From positions 1-55,083 of the forward strand of contig NZ_SVET01000018.1 of the NCBI RefSeq assembly GCF_015057245.1: DNA of 55,083 nt, written 5' to 3'. Below are positions 25,520 through 35,243 of this stretch, piece by piece. Made by a program: the position numbers and the translations under genes. Numbering within the stretch: position 1 is the first letter of the stretch; every line of letters begins with the position of its first letter. This DNA comes from Pseudobutyrivibrio ruminis (lineage in GTDB: Bacteria; Bacillota; Clostridia; Lachnospirales; Lachnospiraceae). Below the pieces are notes generated by a model. The model had not been told where the DNA came from and did no database searches. It worked only from the letters and a program-made list of their open reading frames with translations.

Positions 25520-27021
25520 ATTTAAAACCAGAAGAGATTAGCTCGGTTATTAAAGAGCAGATGAAACGCTATGCTGCGCAGCTTGACGTGTCAGACGTTG
25601 GAACTGTCATTCAGGTTGCAGATGGAATTGCACGTATTCACGGATTACAGAATGCTATGCAGGGCGAACTTTTAGAGTTCCCTGGCGAAGTATACGGCAT
25701 GGTATTAAACCTTGAGGAAGACAATGTTGGTTGCGTACTCTTAGGTAACGACAAGAACATCAATGAAGGCGATACAGTTAAGACAACTGGTCGTGTTGTT
25801 GAGGTTCCAGTTGGAAATGCAATGCTTGGACGTGTAGTTAATGCACTTGGACAGCCTATCGATGGAAAGGGACCTATTGATACTACAAAGTTCCGTCCAA
25901 TCGAGCGTGTTGCTTCAGGCGTTATCTCTCGTAAATCCGTAGATACACCATTGCAGACAGGTATTAAAGCCATCGATTCCATGATTCCAATCGGACGTGG
26001 ACAGCGTGAGCTTATTATCGGTGATAGACAGACAGGTAAAACTGCTATCGCTATCGATACAATTATCAATCAGAAGGGACAGGGCGTAAAATGTATTTAC
26101 GTTGCAATTGGCCAGAAGGCATCAACAGTTGCAGCCCTTGTTAAGACTTTAGAGGAATATGGTGCTATGGCATGGACAACAGTTGTTGCTGCTACAGCTT
26201 CAGAGCTTGCTCCACTTCAGTACATCGCTCCATATTCAGGATGTGCCATCGGTGAAGAGTGGATGGAAAACGGTGAGGATGTTCTTATCATCTATGATGA
26301 TTTAAGTAAGCATGCTACTGCATACCGTACACTTTCATTACTTCTCCGTCGTCCACCAGGACGTGAGGCTTACCCAGGTGATGTATTCTACTTACACTCA
26401 AGACTTCTTGAGCGTGCTGCTAGACTTTCAGACAAACTGGGCGGAGGATCACTTACCGCACTTCCTATCATTGAGACACAGGCAGGCGATGTATCTGCAT
26501 ACATCCCTACAAACGTTATCTCAATTACTGATGGTCAGATTTATCTTGAGACAGAAGCTTTCAACGCAGGTTTCAGACCAGCCGTAAACGCAGGTCTTTC
26601 AGTATCCCGTGTAGGTGGTTCTGCTCAGATTAAGGCTATGAAGAAAATCGCAGCTCCTATCCGTGTAGAGCTTGCTCAGTATCGAGAGCTTGCAGCTTTC
26701 GCACAGTTCGGTTCAGAGCTTGATGCAGATACAGCTGAGAAGCTTGCACAAGGTGAGCGTATCAAGGAAATGCTTAAGCAACCACAGTACGCACCAATGC
26801 CAGTAGAGTATCAGATTATGATTATCTACGCTGCTACAAAGAAATATCTTCTTGATATTCCTACAGCAGATATTCAGGCATTTGAAAAAGCTTTATTTGA
26901 TCTTGTTGATACAAAGTATCCAGAGATTCCAGAGGCTATTAAGACAACTAAGGTTCTCGAGGATGACATGGAGCAGAAGCTTATCGCTGCTATTGAGGAG
27001 TGTAAAAAGAGCTACAAGTAA
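25516..27021 (+). CDS. atpA: F0F1 ATP synthase subunit alpha
   Basis: At 501 residues it is full length. It has the P-loop GDRQTGKTA (169-177), the regulatory nucleotide-site architecture, and the ALPIIETQAGDVSAYIPTNV segment. ATG 25516 (MNLKPEEISS) is preferred over ATG 25507, because aggtga is then 9 bases upstream and it forms an ATGA overlap with atpH. Confidence 0.97.
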   Translation: MNLKPEEISSVIKEQMKRYAAQLDVSDVGTVIQVADGIARIHGLQNAMQGELLEFPGEVYGMVLNLEEDNVGCVLLGNDKNINEGDTVKTTGRVVEVPVGNAMLGRVVNALGQPIDGKGPIDTTKFRPIERVASGVISRKSVDTPLQTGIKAIDSMIPIGRGQRELIIGDRQTGKTAIAIDTIINQKGQGVKCIYVAIGQKASTVAALVKTLEEYGAMAWTTVVAATASELAPLQYIAPYSGCAIGEEWMENGEDVLIIYDDLSKHATAYRTLSLLLRRPPGREAYPGDVFYLHSRLLERAARLSDKLGGGSLTALPIIETQAGDVSAYIPTNVISITDGQIYLETEAFNAGFRPAVNAGLSVSRVGGSAQIKAMKKIAAPIRVELAQYRELAAFAQFGSELDADTAEKLAQGERIKEMLKQPQYAPMPVEYQIMIIYAATKKYLLDIPTADIQAFEKALFDLVDTKYPEIPEAIKTTKVLEDDMEQKLIAAIEECKKSYK

Positions 27022-27036
27022 GGAGGGTGATCTGTT

Positions 27037-27903
27037 ATGGCCTCAATGAGAGACATAAAAAGAAGAAAACAGAGTGTTAGTAGCACTCAGCAGATCACTA
27101 AGGCCATGAAGCTTGTATCTACAGTAAAGCTCCAGAAGGCTAGAAGCAAGGCAGAGCAGACTACACCATACTTCAATGCTATGTACAACACAATTTGTAG
27201 TATGCTTGCCAAGGCTGGCAACGTAAACAACAGATATTTGCAGGATAATGGTTCTGATAAGATTGGCGTTATCGTCATCACATCAAACCGTGGTCTTGCA
27301 GGTGGTTACAACTCAAACGTTGTAAAGATGATTACAGGTGCCGGCATGAAGCCTGATGAAGTAAAGCTTTACACAATAGGTCATAAAGGTGGTGAGAGCC
27401 TTGCCCACAAGGGTTACACCGTGGCAAAGGACTATTCTCCAGTAATGGAGGCACCAACTTATGCAGATGCTATGGCAATCTGTAATGACGTTCTTTCCGA
27501 CTATGCTAATGGCGAGATCGGACAGATTTATCTTGTGTACACACACTTCAAAAATACAGTAAGCCAGATTCCAAAGCTTATGAAGCTGTTACCAGCTGAA
27601 ATTAGTGAAGAGGATGTAGAGGCTGCAAAATCTACAGGGGCTGAAGCTCTTATGAATTTTGAGCCAAACGAGGAAGAAGCTTTAGAGCTTATCATTCCAA
27701 AGTATGTTACTTCATTAGTTTACGGCGCACTTGTTGAAGCTGTTGCTTCAGAAAACGGTGCACGTATGCAGGCAATGGATTCAGCTACAAATAATGCTGA
27801 GGAAATCATTAGTGATCTATCATTAAAATACAATCGTGCCCGCCAGGGATCAATCACTCAGGAATTGACCGAGATTATCGCTGGTGCAGAGGCGCTTTCT
27901 TAA
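27037..27903 (+). CDS. atpG: F0F1 ATP synthase subunit gamma
   Basis: This 288-residue central shaft subunit has the N-terminal MRDIKRRKQSVSSTQQITKAM helix and a C-terminal helix (MDSATNNAEEIISDLSLKYN) that form the rotating coiled coil. ITSNRGLAGGYN is the conserved Rossmann-like segment. The RBS is ggagggtga. Confidence 0.97.
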   Translation: MASMRDIKRRKQSVSSTQQITKAMKLVSTVKLQKARSKAEQTTPYFNAMYNTICSMLAKAGNVNNRYLQDNGSDKIGVIVITSNRGLAGGYNSNVVKMITGAGMKPDEVKLYTIGHKGGESLAHKGYTVAKDYSPVMEAPTYADAMAICNDVLSDYANGEIGQIYLVYTHFKNTVSQIPKLMKLLPAEISEEDVEAAKSTGAEALMNFEPNEEEALELIIPKYVTSLVYGALVEAVASENGARMQAMDSATNNAEEIISDLSLKYNRARQGSITQELTEIIAGAEALS

Positions 27904-27925
27904 AAAAGCAGATAGGAGTGAAAAG

Positions 27926-29323
27926 ATGGCAAATAATATTGGTAAAATCACTCAGATCATCGGTGCGGTACTTGATGTAAAGTTTGGCGAAGGCCAGCTT
28001 CCAGAAATCAACGACGCTCTTGAAATCACAAGAGATAACGGCGAGAGACTGGTTGTTGAGGTTGCGCAGCATTTGGGTGACGATACAGTTCGTTGTATTG
28101 CCATGGGTCCTACAGACGGTTTAGTACGTGGAATGGATGTAGTAGCTACAGGAGCACCAATTTCGGTTCCTGTTGGTGAGGCAACATTAGGACGTATTTT
28201 CAACGTACTTGGTGAAGCTATCGATGAGCAGCCAGCACCTACAGGTGTTGAGAAGATGCCAATCCATAGAAAAGCACCAGCGTTTGAGGAGCAGGCAACA
28301 TCAACTGAAATGCTTGAGACAGGTATTAAGGTCGTTGACCTTCTTTGCCCATATCAGAAAGGTGGAAAGATCGGTTTGTTCGGTGGTGCCGGTGTAGGTA
28401 AAACCGTACTTATTCAGGAGCTTATCCACAACATCGCTACTGAGCACGGTGGATATTCAGTATTCACAGGTGTAGGTGAGCGTACTCGTGAAGGTAATGA
28501 CCTTTACTATGAAATGAAGGAGTCAGGCGTTATCGACAAGACCTGCATGGTTTTCGGTCAGATGAACGAGCCACCTGGAGCCAGAATGAGAGTTGGTCTT
28601 ACTGGACTTACAATGGCTGAGTACTTCAGAGATAAGGGTGGAAAGGATGTGCTTCTTTTCATCGATAATATCTTCCGTTTTACTCAGGCTGGTTCAGAGG
28701 TTTCAGCCCTCTTAGGTCGTATGCCTTCAGCCGTTGGTTATCAGCCAACACTTCAGACAGAGATGGGTGCTCTTCAGGAGCGTATCACATCTACAAAGAA
28801 CGGTTCTATCACATCAGTACAGGCTGTTTACGTGCCTGCCGACGATTTGACTGACCCAGCTCCAGCTACAACATTCGCACACTTGGATGCTACTACAGTT
28901 CTTGAGCGTTCTATCGCCGAGCTTGGTATTTATCCAGCGGTAGACCCACTTGGTTCTACATCTCGTATCCTTGATCCACGTATCGTTGGTCAGGAGCATT
29001 TCGAGGTTGCTCGTGGTGTACAGGAGATTCTTCAGAAATATAAAGAGCTGCAGGACATCATCGCTATCCTTGGTATGGACGAACTTTCAGAAGAGGATAA
29101 GCTTGTTGTTAACCGTGCACGTAAGATTCAGAGATTCTTGTCACAGCCATTCTTCGTAGCTGGTCAGTTTACTGGTCTTGAAGGAAAGTATGTGCCAATC
29201 GCTGAGACAGTTCGCGGCTTCAAGGAAATCCTTGAAGGTAAGCACGATGATATCCCAGAGAGCTACTTCCTCAATGCTGGTACAATCGACGAGGTTCGTG
29301 CCAAGATGAATCAGAACAAATAG
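27926..29323 (+). CDS. atpD: F0F1 ATP synthase subunit beta (catalytic)
   Basis: This 465-residue catalytic subunit has the P-loop GGAGVGKTV (153-161), the GERTREGNDLY motif with the catalytic Glu, and the DELSEEDK (DELSEED) motif. ATG 27926 has taggagtg upstream. The frame is open to 27884, but that would overlap atpG. Confidence 0.98.
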   Translation: MANNIGKITQIIGAVLDVKFGEGQLPEINDALEITRDNGERLVVEVAQHLGDDTVRCIAMGPTDGLVRGMDVVATGAPISVPVGEATLGRIFNVLGEAIDEQPAPTGVEKMPIHRKAPAFEEQATSTEMLETGIKVVDLLCPYQKGGKIGLFGGAGVGKTVLIQELIHNIATEHGGYSVFTGVGERTREGNDLYYEMKESGVIDKTCMVFGQMNEPPGARMRVGLTGLTMAEYFRDKGGKDVLLFIDNIFRFTQAGSEVSALLGRMPSAVGYQPTLQTEMGALQERITSTKNGSITSVQAVYVPADDLTDPAPATTFAHLDATTVLERSIAELGIYPAVDPLGSTSRILDPRIVGQEHFEVARGVQEILQKYKELQDIIAILGMDELSEEDKLVVNRARKIQRFLSQPFFVAGQFTGLEGKYVPIAETVRGFKEILEGKHDDIPESYFLNAGTIDEVRAKMNQNK

Positions 29324-29336
29324 GAGGTGGCGTTTC

Positions 29337-29741
29337 ATGGCAGATAACACCTTTAAAGTTTCAATCATTACACCTGAGCGTACTTTCTACGAAGGTGAAG
29401 CAACAATGGTTGAATTCAATACAGTTGAGGGTGAAATTGGCGTTCTGCCAAAGCACATCCCCTTAACTACAGTAATAGCACCAGGTATTTGTACCATCAC
29501 TGAGGCAGAGGGAGTGAAAAAGGCTGCAGTTCATGCGGGACTCGCTGAAATACTTCCAGACAAAGTGACATTGCTTGCTGAAATTGCTGAATGGCCAGAT
29601 GAGATTGATGTTGAACGTGCCCGTAGCGCGGAAGACAGAGCGAGAGCTCGTCTAGCTGAAAAGGATGCAAATCTTGATGTGCTTAGAGCTGAGGTTGCCT
29701 TAAAGAAGGCATTGGTTCGTCAGGACATAAAAGCAAAATAA
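29337..29741 (+). CDS. atpC: F0F1 ATP synthase subunit epsilon
   Basis: This 134-residue subunit has the N-terminal beta-sandwich (FNTVEGEIGVLPKHIP) and a complete C-terminal helical hairpin (ERARSAEDRARARL), which can inhibit hydrolysis. It is 13 bases after atpD with aggagg. Confidence 0.95.
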   Translation: MADNTFKVSIITPERTFYEGEATMVEFNTVEGEIGVLPKHIPLTTVIAPGICTITEAEGVKKAAVHAGLAEILPDKVTLLAEIAEWPDEIDVERARSAEDRARARLAEKDANLDVLRAEVALKKALVRQDIKAK

Positions 29742-29766
29742 TCATAGGAATTAGGGGAGGCATAAC

Positions 29767-29994
29767 ATGTTAGATGCTGAGACAAAACGAGATATAGAAG
29801 ATCTCAAAAGAGAATTAAAATCATATGAGGACGAAGAGGCTAATCTTCTTAAGGAGCTTGAAACTCTCCGTGCTCGTAAGAATGTGGTTAAGGATAAATT
29901 AAAGGTCCTTAGCAATGATGATAAATATCAACAGGACATGCTTAATATGGTCTATCAGCAGAGGCGTGGAGCATCCCAAAAACCAAGTGAATAA
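29767..29994 (+). CDS. Small coiled-coil protein at the end of the atp operon
   Basis: This 75-residue, highly charged protein has heptad-like leucines (DLKRELKSYEDEEANLLKEL), which predict one long coiled coil, and a basic tail. I do not recognise a family. It is preceded by ggggaggc, lies 25 bases after atpC and before the operon terminator, so it is coexpressed with the ATP synthase. A regulatory or assembly role is speculation. Confidence 0.7.
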   Translation: MLDAETKRDIEDLKRELKSYEDEEANLLKELETLRARKNVVKDKLKVLSNDDKYQQDMLNMVYQQRRGASQKPSE

Positions 29995-30007
29995 ATTTTG
30001 TAAAATT

Positions 30008-30036
30008 ATGGCGCCATGCGTGGCGCCATTTTTTTG
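30008..30036 (+). terminator. Intrinsic terminator of the atp operon
   Basis: A 9-bp GC-rich stem atggcgcca/tggcgccat (30008-30016 with 30021-30029) is followed by a T-run. Confidence 0.9.
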
Positions 30037-30128
30037 TATTTAAATAAAAACAGAAATTAAATCGTGCTTGCATATCCTCCTATAATAATGTAGCATATCT
30101 ACGATAATTATATTCCAGGAGGGGAAAG

Positions 30129-31187
30129 ATGAAGAAGTTTATTTCTAAAATGCTTGTTGGTGTCACAGCTATGTCTTTATTAGTTGGATGCGGTAGTGAC
30201 GCTACAAAGACTGAGACAGCTCAGACAACAGACGCAGAAAGCGGAAATGTCAAAATTGACAAATTAACAATTGGTTTCGTACCATCACGTGAGCCAGACG
30301 AAATCGTAACAGCTACAGAGCCACTTAAGGAGCTCCTTACAAACGAGCTTGCAGGCCTTGGTTATGATATCGGCGAGGTAGATATCACAGTTGGAACTAG
30401 CTTTGAGGCAGTAGGAGAGGGACTTTCAGCTGGTACTATCGACGTTGGACTTATTCCAGGTGGTACATATGTATTATACGACGATGGTTGCGATGTACTT
30501 CTTACAGCAACTAGAGACGGTCTTTCAATCGACAGCGATAGCGCAAAGGATTGGAACGACAACAAGCCTACAGAGGCTACATCAGAGCAGGTAACATACT
30601 ATAGAGCACTTATCATTGCAGGTCCTTCAGAGGCAGGTCAGGCTGTTGCTGAAAAGGTAAACAATGGCGAAGAGCTTACATGGGAAGATTTAGATGGACT
30701 TAACTGGAGCGTAATGAATTCTTCATCTCCAGCAGGATATATTTATCCTTCACTTTGGCTTCAGGACAATTACGGAAAGCACATTACAGATCTTTCACAC
30801 ACAGCTTTATCAGATAACTATGGTACAGCATTCTCAAGACTTGCATCTGGTCAGGTAGACGTACTTGTTACATACGCTGACGCAAGACGTGACAACGAGG
30901 ATAAATGGACATCAGAGTACGGCAGAAGCGCAAGCATCTGGGATGAGACAAATGTTATTGGTGTAACAGATGGTATCTACAACGATACAATCAGCGTTAG
31001 CAAGTCATCTCCAATCATGGATGATGCTTTCAAGGCTGCTCTTTCACAGGCCTTCATCAATATTGGTAACACAGATGCTGGTAAGGAAGTAATCGCTATC
31101 TACAGCCACAATGGTTATGTTGAGGCTAATTCAGAGGATTACGATTCAGAGAGAAAAGCTCAAGAGCTTATTATGTCATTACAATAA
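30129..31187 (+). CDS. phnD: PhnD-like phosphonate/phosphate ABC substrate-binding lipoprotein
   Basis: The 352-residue protein has a lipoprotein signal peptide ending LLVGC (Cys21 lipidated) and a PhnD-type periplasmic-binding fold: GFVPSREPDEI, GTIDVGLIPGGTYVL, NSSSPAGYIYPSLWL. It should capture a phosphorus oxyanion (phosphonate, phosphite or phosphate) at the cell surface for the importer that follows. The SD is ggagggg. A terminator hairpin separates it from phnC, which would let the binding protein be made in excess. Confidence 0.9.
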   Translation: MKKFISKMLVGVTAMSLLVGCGSDATKTETAQTTDAESGNVKIDKLTIGFVPSREPDEIVTATEPLKELLTNELAGLGYDIGEVDITVGTSFEAVGEGLSAGTIDVGLIPGGTYVLYDDGCDVLLTATRDGLSIDSDSAKDWNDNKPTEATSEQVTYYRALIIAGPSEAGQAVAEKVNNGEELTWEDLDGLNWSVMNSSSPAGYIYPSLWLQDNYGKHITDLSHTALSDNYGTAFSRLASGQVDVLVTYADARRDNEDKWTSEYGRSASIWDETNVIGVTDGIYNDTISVSKSSPIMDDAFKAALSQAFINIGNTDAGKEVIAIYSHNGYVEANSEDYDSERKAQELIMSLQ

Positions 31188-31217
31188 TGTTTAATTTATT
31201 CGAATAATCGAACTATT

Positions 31218-31249
31218 AAAGGAAGATATTTCGGTATCTTCCTTTTTTT
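31218..31249 (+). terminator. Internal terminator/attenuator between phnD and phnC
   Basis: An 11-bp stem aaaggaagata/tatcttccttt (31218-31228 with 31235-31245) with loop tttcgg is followed by a T-run. It is 19 bases before the phnC start, so the transporter genes would be read by partial readthrough. Confidence 0.85.
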
Positions 31250-31268
31250 AAAGAAATGGAGTTATTAA

Positions 31269-32042
31269 ATGATTAAATTTGAAGATGTTGGAAAAAAATA
31301 TCCTAATGGTTTCGAGGGATTAAAGCATGTAAACCTTGAAATTGAGCAGGGGGAATTTGTTGCTATTATTGGACTTTCTGGTGCAGGTAAGTCAACACTT
31401 ATCCGTACAATCAACAGAATGCACGATGTAACAAGCGGAAAGCTCACAGTAGATGATGTTGATGTTATGTCACTTTCAGGAAAGCAGCTAAGACGTTTCA
31501 GAAGAAAAATTGGAATGATTTTCCAATCATTCAATTTGATTACTAGAACTACAGTTATTAAAAATGTTTTAACAGCACTTGTACCAGACATGCCATGGTA
31601 CAGATCAGTATTTGGTATTTATTCAAAGGAAGAAAAGTTAAAGGCACTTGAGTGTCTTGATAAAGTAGGAATCTTGGATAAAGCATTCGTTCGTGCTGAC
31701 CAGCTTTCAGGTGGACAGCAGCAGAGAGTAGCTCTTGCTAGAACACTTGCACAGAATCCAGCAATCATCCTTGCTGATGAGCCAGTTGCTGCACTTGATC
31801 CAGTTACAGCAAATCAGGTTATGGGTGATTTCAAGAGAATCAACGAGGACATGAACATTTCTATCTTAATTAACATCCACCACGTTGATTTAGCTCTCAA
31901 ATATGCTAACAGAGTTGTTGGTATCAGAGCCGGTGAAATCGTTTATGATGGACCTGCCAGTGAAGTAACACCGGAGGTTTTAGCAAATATATATAATGGC
32001 AAAGTAGATGCCGAGGGTAACGTACAGGAAGAAGAGGAGTAA
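31269..32042 (+). CDS. phnC: PhnC-like ABC transporter ATP-binding protein
   Basis: This 257-residue ATPase has Walker A GLSGAGKST (35-43), signature LSGGQQQR, and Walker B IILADEPVAALDP. It is the energy-coupling subunit of the phosphonate/phosphate importer. The next gene starts 4 bases after its stop. Confidence 0.93.
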   Translation: MIKFEDVGKKYPNGFEGLKHVNLEIEQGEFVAIIGLSGAGKSTLIRTINRMHDVTSGKLTVDDVDVMSLSGKQLRRFRRKIGMIFQSFNLITRTTVIKNVLTALVPDMPWYRSVFGIYSKEEKLKALECLDKVGILDKAFVRADQLSGGQQQRVALARTLAQNPAIILADEPVAALDPVTANQVMGDFKRINEDMNISILINIHHVDLALKYANRVVGIRAGEIVYDGPASEVTPEVLANIYNGKVDAEGNVQEEEE

Positions 32043-32046
32043 ACGA

Positions 32047-32871
32047 ATGAGTATTTATGATAAGGTTTTTAAGCCTCACGTTTACACATTGCCTAATGGC
32101 AAATCCGTAGAGAAGAAAGCTTCCCGCGGCCCTGTTTACGCAATCATCATTTTGGCAATGTGTATTTTGTCAGTCAAGATTACAGGCTTCAACATGACAG
32201 TTTTAGCCCAGAGAATAGGAGAATTCTTCGTCATCATCGGCGATATGTTTAAGTCTCCTAGATTAGAGTTTATGGATTACGTTTGGGGACCAATTTTCGA
32301 CACTATCAAGATGTCACTTCTTGGTTCATTAGTAGGTTCACTTTTATCAGTGCCTTTCGCAATGCTTGCCAGCACAAACGTATGTCGCAACAAAGTAGTA
32401 GTTTCAATCGTTAGATTGTTCTTTAGTATCGTAAGAACAATTCCTACTATCGTAACAGCTCTAGTAGCAACACTTATCGTAGGATTCGGTACACTTGCAG
32501 GTACTATTTCAATCGCTGTTTTCTCATTTGCTTACATTGGAAAGCTTACATACGAGGAAATCGAAACAGTTGATATGGGTTCATTTGAGGCAATGGAAGC
32601 TATGGGTGCAACACGTCCAATGGCATTCATTACAGCAATTATCCCACAGGTATTACCATTCTTCTTATCTAACTGCCTCTTCAACTTCGAAGGAAACGTT
32701 AGATATGCAGCAGTACTTGGTTATGTAGGTGCCGGCGGTATCGGTATTATTCTTAACGAGCGTATTTCTTGGAGAGATTATCCAAGCGTTGGTATGATTC
32801 TTATAGCACTCTTCGTTACGGTATTTATCATTGAATCAATCAGCAGATATTTCCGTAAGAAATTGGTTTAA
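32047..32871 (+). CDS. phnE: PhnE-like ABC permease (first copy)
   Basis: This 274-residue membrane permease has about six helices and the cytoplasmic coupling loop EAMEAMGATRPMAFITAIIPQ, which docks the ATPase. ATG 32047 has gaggag 8 bases upstream; the longer open frame overlaps phnC. It probably pairs with the next permease. Confidence 0.9.
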   Translation: MSIYDKVFKPHVYTLPNGKSVEKKASRGPVYAIIILAMCILSVKITGFNMTVLAQRIGEFFVIIGDMFKSPRLEFMDYVWGPIFDTIKMSLLGSLVGSLLSVPFAMLASTNVCRNKVVVSIVRLFFSIVRTIPTIVTALVATLIVGFGTLAGTISIAVFSFAYIGKLTYEEIETVDMGSFEAMEAMGATRPMAFITAIIPQVLPFFLSNCLFNFEGNVRYAAVLGYVGAGGIGIILNERISWRDYPSVGMILIALFVTVFIIESISRYFRKKLV

Positions 32872-32883
32872 TGGAGGTGCGTA

Positions 32884-33693
32884 ATGAATAGTAGAATAGA
32901 ACAAGCTTATGAAAAGAGACCCAAGAATTGGGTTTACAATACATGCATCGCTGTAATCACACTTGCGCTTATTATTTGGAGCTGCAGTGCAGTTGAGGCA
33001 ACAGGTGCAGCAGATGGAAGCAGCACTATCGCATGGAACATCATCAAGGGACTTTTTACACCTGACCTTGGATTTTTGTTTGACTTTTCCACATCAGGCG
33101 TACCTTATTTGATGCTTGAAACAATTTGTATCGCTTTCCTTGGTACAATCGTAGGTGCTATCATTTCAATACCACTTGCTTTTGTTTCAGCAGTAAACTT
33201 AGTACCAAAGCCAATCGCTTTCATTGGACGAATCGTTCTTATGGCCATTCGTACAATCCCAGCATTTGTATATGGTCTTATGTTTATCCGTGTTACAGGA
33301 CCTGGTGCTTTCGCCGGTCTTCTCACAATGGGTGTTTGCTCAGTTGGTATGATTACAAAGATGTATACAGAAGCAATCGAGGATTTGGATATCCACGTTA
33401 TCGAGTCACTTGATGCAGCAGGATGTAGCACATGGCAGAAAATCCGCTACGGTATTTTGCCACAGCTTATGCCAAACTTTGCATCAACAGCAATCTACAG
33501 ATTTGATATCAACCTTAGAGATGCAACAATCCTTGGTTTAGTAGGTGCCGGTGGTTTCGGTGCTCCACTTATCTTTGCAATGAATGCATACAGATGGAAC
33601 GAGGCAGGAGCAATCCTTGCTGGATTAATTATATTGATTCTTGTTATTGAGTACATCTCAACAAAAATCAGAACTAAGCTCACTAGAGGTTAA
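32884..33693 (+). CDS. phnE: PhnE-like ABC permease (second copy)
   Basis: This 269-residue permease has the coupling loop ESLDAAGCSTWQKIRYGILPQ. The two permeases are related but diverged, so the channel is presumably a heterodimer, as in other PhnE1-PhnE2 systems. It is 12 bases from the preceding gene with ggaggtg upstream. Confidence 0.9.
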   Translation: MNSRIEQAYEKRPKNWVYNTCIAVITLALIIWSCSAVEATGAADGSSTIAWNIIKGLFTPDLGFLFDFSTSGVPYLMLETICIAFLGTIVGAIISIPLAFVSAVNLVPKPIAFIGRIVLMAIRTIPAFVYGLMFIRVTGPGAFAGLLTMGVCSVGMITKMYTEAIEDLDIHVIESLDAAGCSTWQKIRYGILPQLMPNFASTAIYRFDINLRDATILGLVGAGGFGAPLIFAMNAYRWNEAGAILAGLIILILVIEYISTKIRTKLTRG

Positions 33694-33704
33694 AGGAGGC
33701 AAAT

Positions 33705-35237
33705 ATGCGTATCTTATTTACATCTGATACACATGGTCATCTCTTTCCAGTGAATTATGCGAAAAACTGCCCTGAGAACTCAGGGCTTTTTTGCATTTCT
33801 TCCCAGATAAAAAAAGACGATGATACATTGATTATTGACGGTGGTGATTCACTTCAGGGAACTCCACTTATGACATATTATTTAGAGCACAAGGATGAAT
33901 ACAATTTCCATCCTATGGCCGAGGGCTTCAATGAAATGGGCCTTGATTACTACACATTTGGTAATCACGATTTCAACTTTGGCTATGATGCAATTGTTGA
34001 TTATGCAAATAGCATGAATGCCACACTTGTCTGCGCTAATGTTTTGGATAAGGGTGGCAAGCTTGATATTAAAAAGCATGTGATTCATACAATGGCAGAC
34101 GGCACAAAGATAGGTATCACAGGTGCAGTTACAGGCTATGTAAATGTGTGGGAGCAGTCAGCAAATTTGGAGCTTCTCCAGGTGCTCGAACCAATGGATG
34201 TGCTCAAAGAAGAGTATGAGTATCTCAAGGATAAATGCGATATCACTGTATGCGTTTATCACGGTGGATTCGAAGAAGACTTAGCTACAGGAAAGCTTTT
34301 ATCAGATACTGCAGAAAATCAGGCATGCAAAATGGCAAGAGAATTTGGCTTTGATATCCTTCTTACAGGTCATCAGCATATGCCAGTTGAGGGTGTTGAA
34401 ATTGCTGGTACTTACGGTGTGCAGCCACCATCAAATGCCACAAAGTTCTGCGAGCTACAGGTTGTAAAGGGCGATGATGGACTTAGTATTTCATCTAAGC
34501 TTGTGGATGTAAATCCTGTTGATGAAAGACTTCAGTACATTATCGATGAGCATAATTTCATGGATGACTTAACTGACTGCGTAGAGGTTTGGTTGGATCA
34601 GCCAATCGGCTCATTGGAAAAGGAAATTGCTCCAGAGTCAAAGATAGATGCAGCAGTAAATGGCAGCAAGGTAGCAGCTATTTTCAATCAGGTGCAGCTT
34701 GATTTTACAGGAGCAGATTTCTCTTGCACTAGCCTTGCAAATGATCCACTTGGACTAAAGAAGGAGATCACTGTAAGAGACGTACTTGCTATTTACCAAT
34801 TCGCAAATACGGTAGAAGTAAAGCAGGTAACAAAGGCAGTTATCAAGGAAGCATTGGAAAGATGCGCTGAGTACTTTGACTACGATGCTGCTACTAAGGA
34901 AGTAAAGATTTCCAAGGTATTCCTTGAGCCAAAGGTGGAGCACTACAACTATGATTTCTACGCTGGCCTCGAGTACACATTTGATATCACTCGCCCAGTA
35001 GGGGACAGAGTTGTCACTCTCAAAAAGCTGGACGGCACAGAGCTTTCTGACACAGAAACTTACACACTTTCCACCAGCAACTACCGAGCAACAGGCACCG
35101 GTGGCTACGAATGCATCGGCAAAGCCCCTCTCGCTCGCAGCTACTCAGAAGAAATGCCAGACTTGGTTATTGATTTCATCAGGAAGAACACTCCTGTCGG
35201 GGAAATTGTAAATAGCAAATTTAAGATTGTGTATTAA
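33705..35237 (+). CDS. 5'-nucleotidase / metallophosphoesterase (UshA type, cytosolic)
   Basis: This 510-residue protein has an N-terminal calcineurin-like metallophosphoesterase domain, with the metal ligands in TSDTHGH (D8, H10), GGDSLQG, GNHDFNFG and GHQHMP. A 5'-nucleotidase C-terminal substrate domain follows (TGTGGYECIG). Unlike secreted UshA it starts directly at the first strand with no signal peptide, so it should act in the cytosol. It is 11 bases after phnE and belongs to that operon, which suggests the imported ligand is a phosphate ester or that it releases phosphate from nucleotides. No C-P lyase genes are present. The SD is aaaggagg. Confidence 0.88.
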   Translation: MRILFTSDTHGHLFPVNYAKNCPENSGLFCISSQIKKDDDTLIIDGGDSLQGTPLMTYYLEHKDEYNFHPMAEGFNEMGLDYYTFGNHDFNFGYDAIVDYANSMNATLVCANVLDKGGKLDIKKHVIHTMADGTKIGITGAVTGYVNVWEQSANLELLQVLEPMDVLKEEYEYLKDKCDITVCVYHGGFEEDLATGKLLSDTAENQACKMAREFGFDILLTGHQHMPVEGVEIAGTYGVQPPSNATKFCELQVVKGDDGLSISSKLVDVNPVDERLQYIIDEHNFMDDLTDCVEVWLDQPIGSLEKEIAPESKIDAAVNGSKVAAIFNQVQLDFTGADFSCTSLANDPLGLKKEITVRDVLAIYQFANTVEVKQVTKAVIKEALERCAEYFDYDAATKEVKISKVFLEPKVEHYNYDFYAGLEYTFDITRPVGDRVVTLKKLDGTELSDTETYTLSTSNYRATGTGGYECIGKAPLARSYSEEMPDLVIDFIRKNTPVGEIVNSKFKIVY

Positions 35238-35243
35238 TAAGAT

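Noticed and set aside
25638..26069. 143-codon antisense frame opposite atpA
   Set aside because: Shadow frame on highly conserved coding sequence.
30129..33693. A complete phosphonate degradation (C-P lyase) operon
   Set aside because: Only the transporter genes and a nucleotidase are present; no phnG-M genes.
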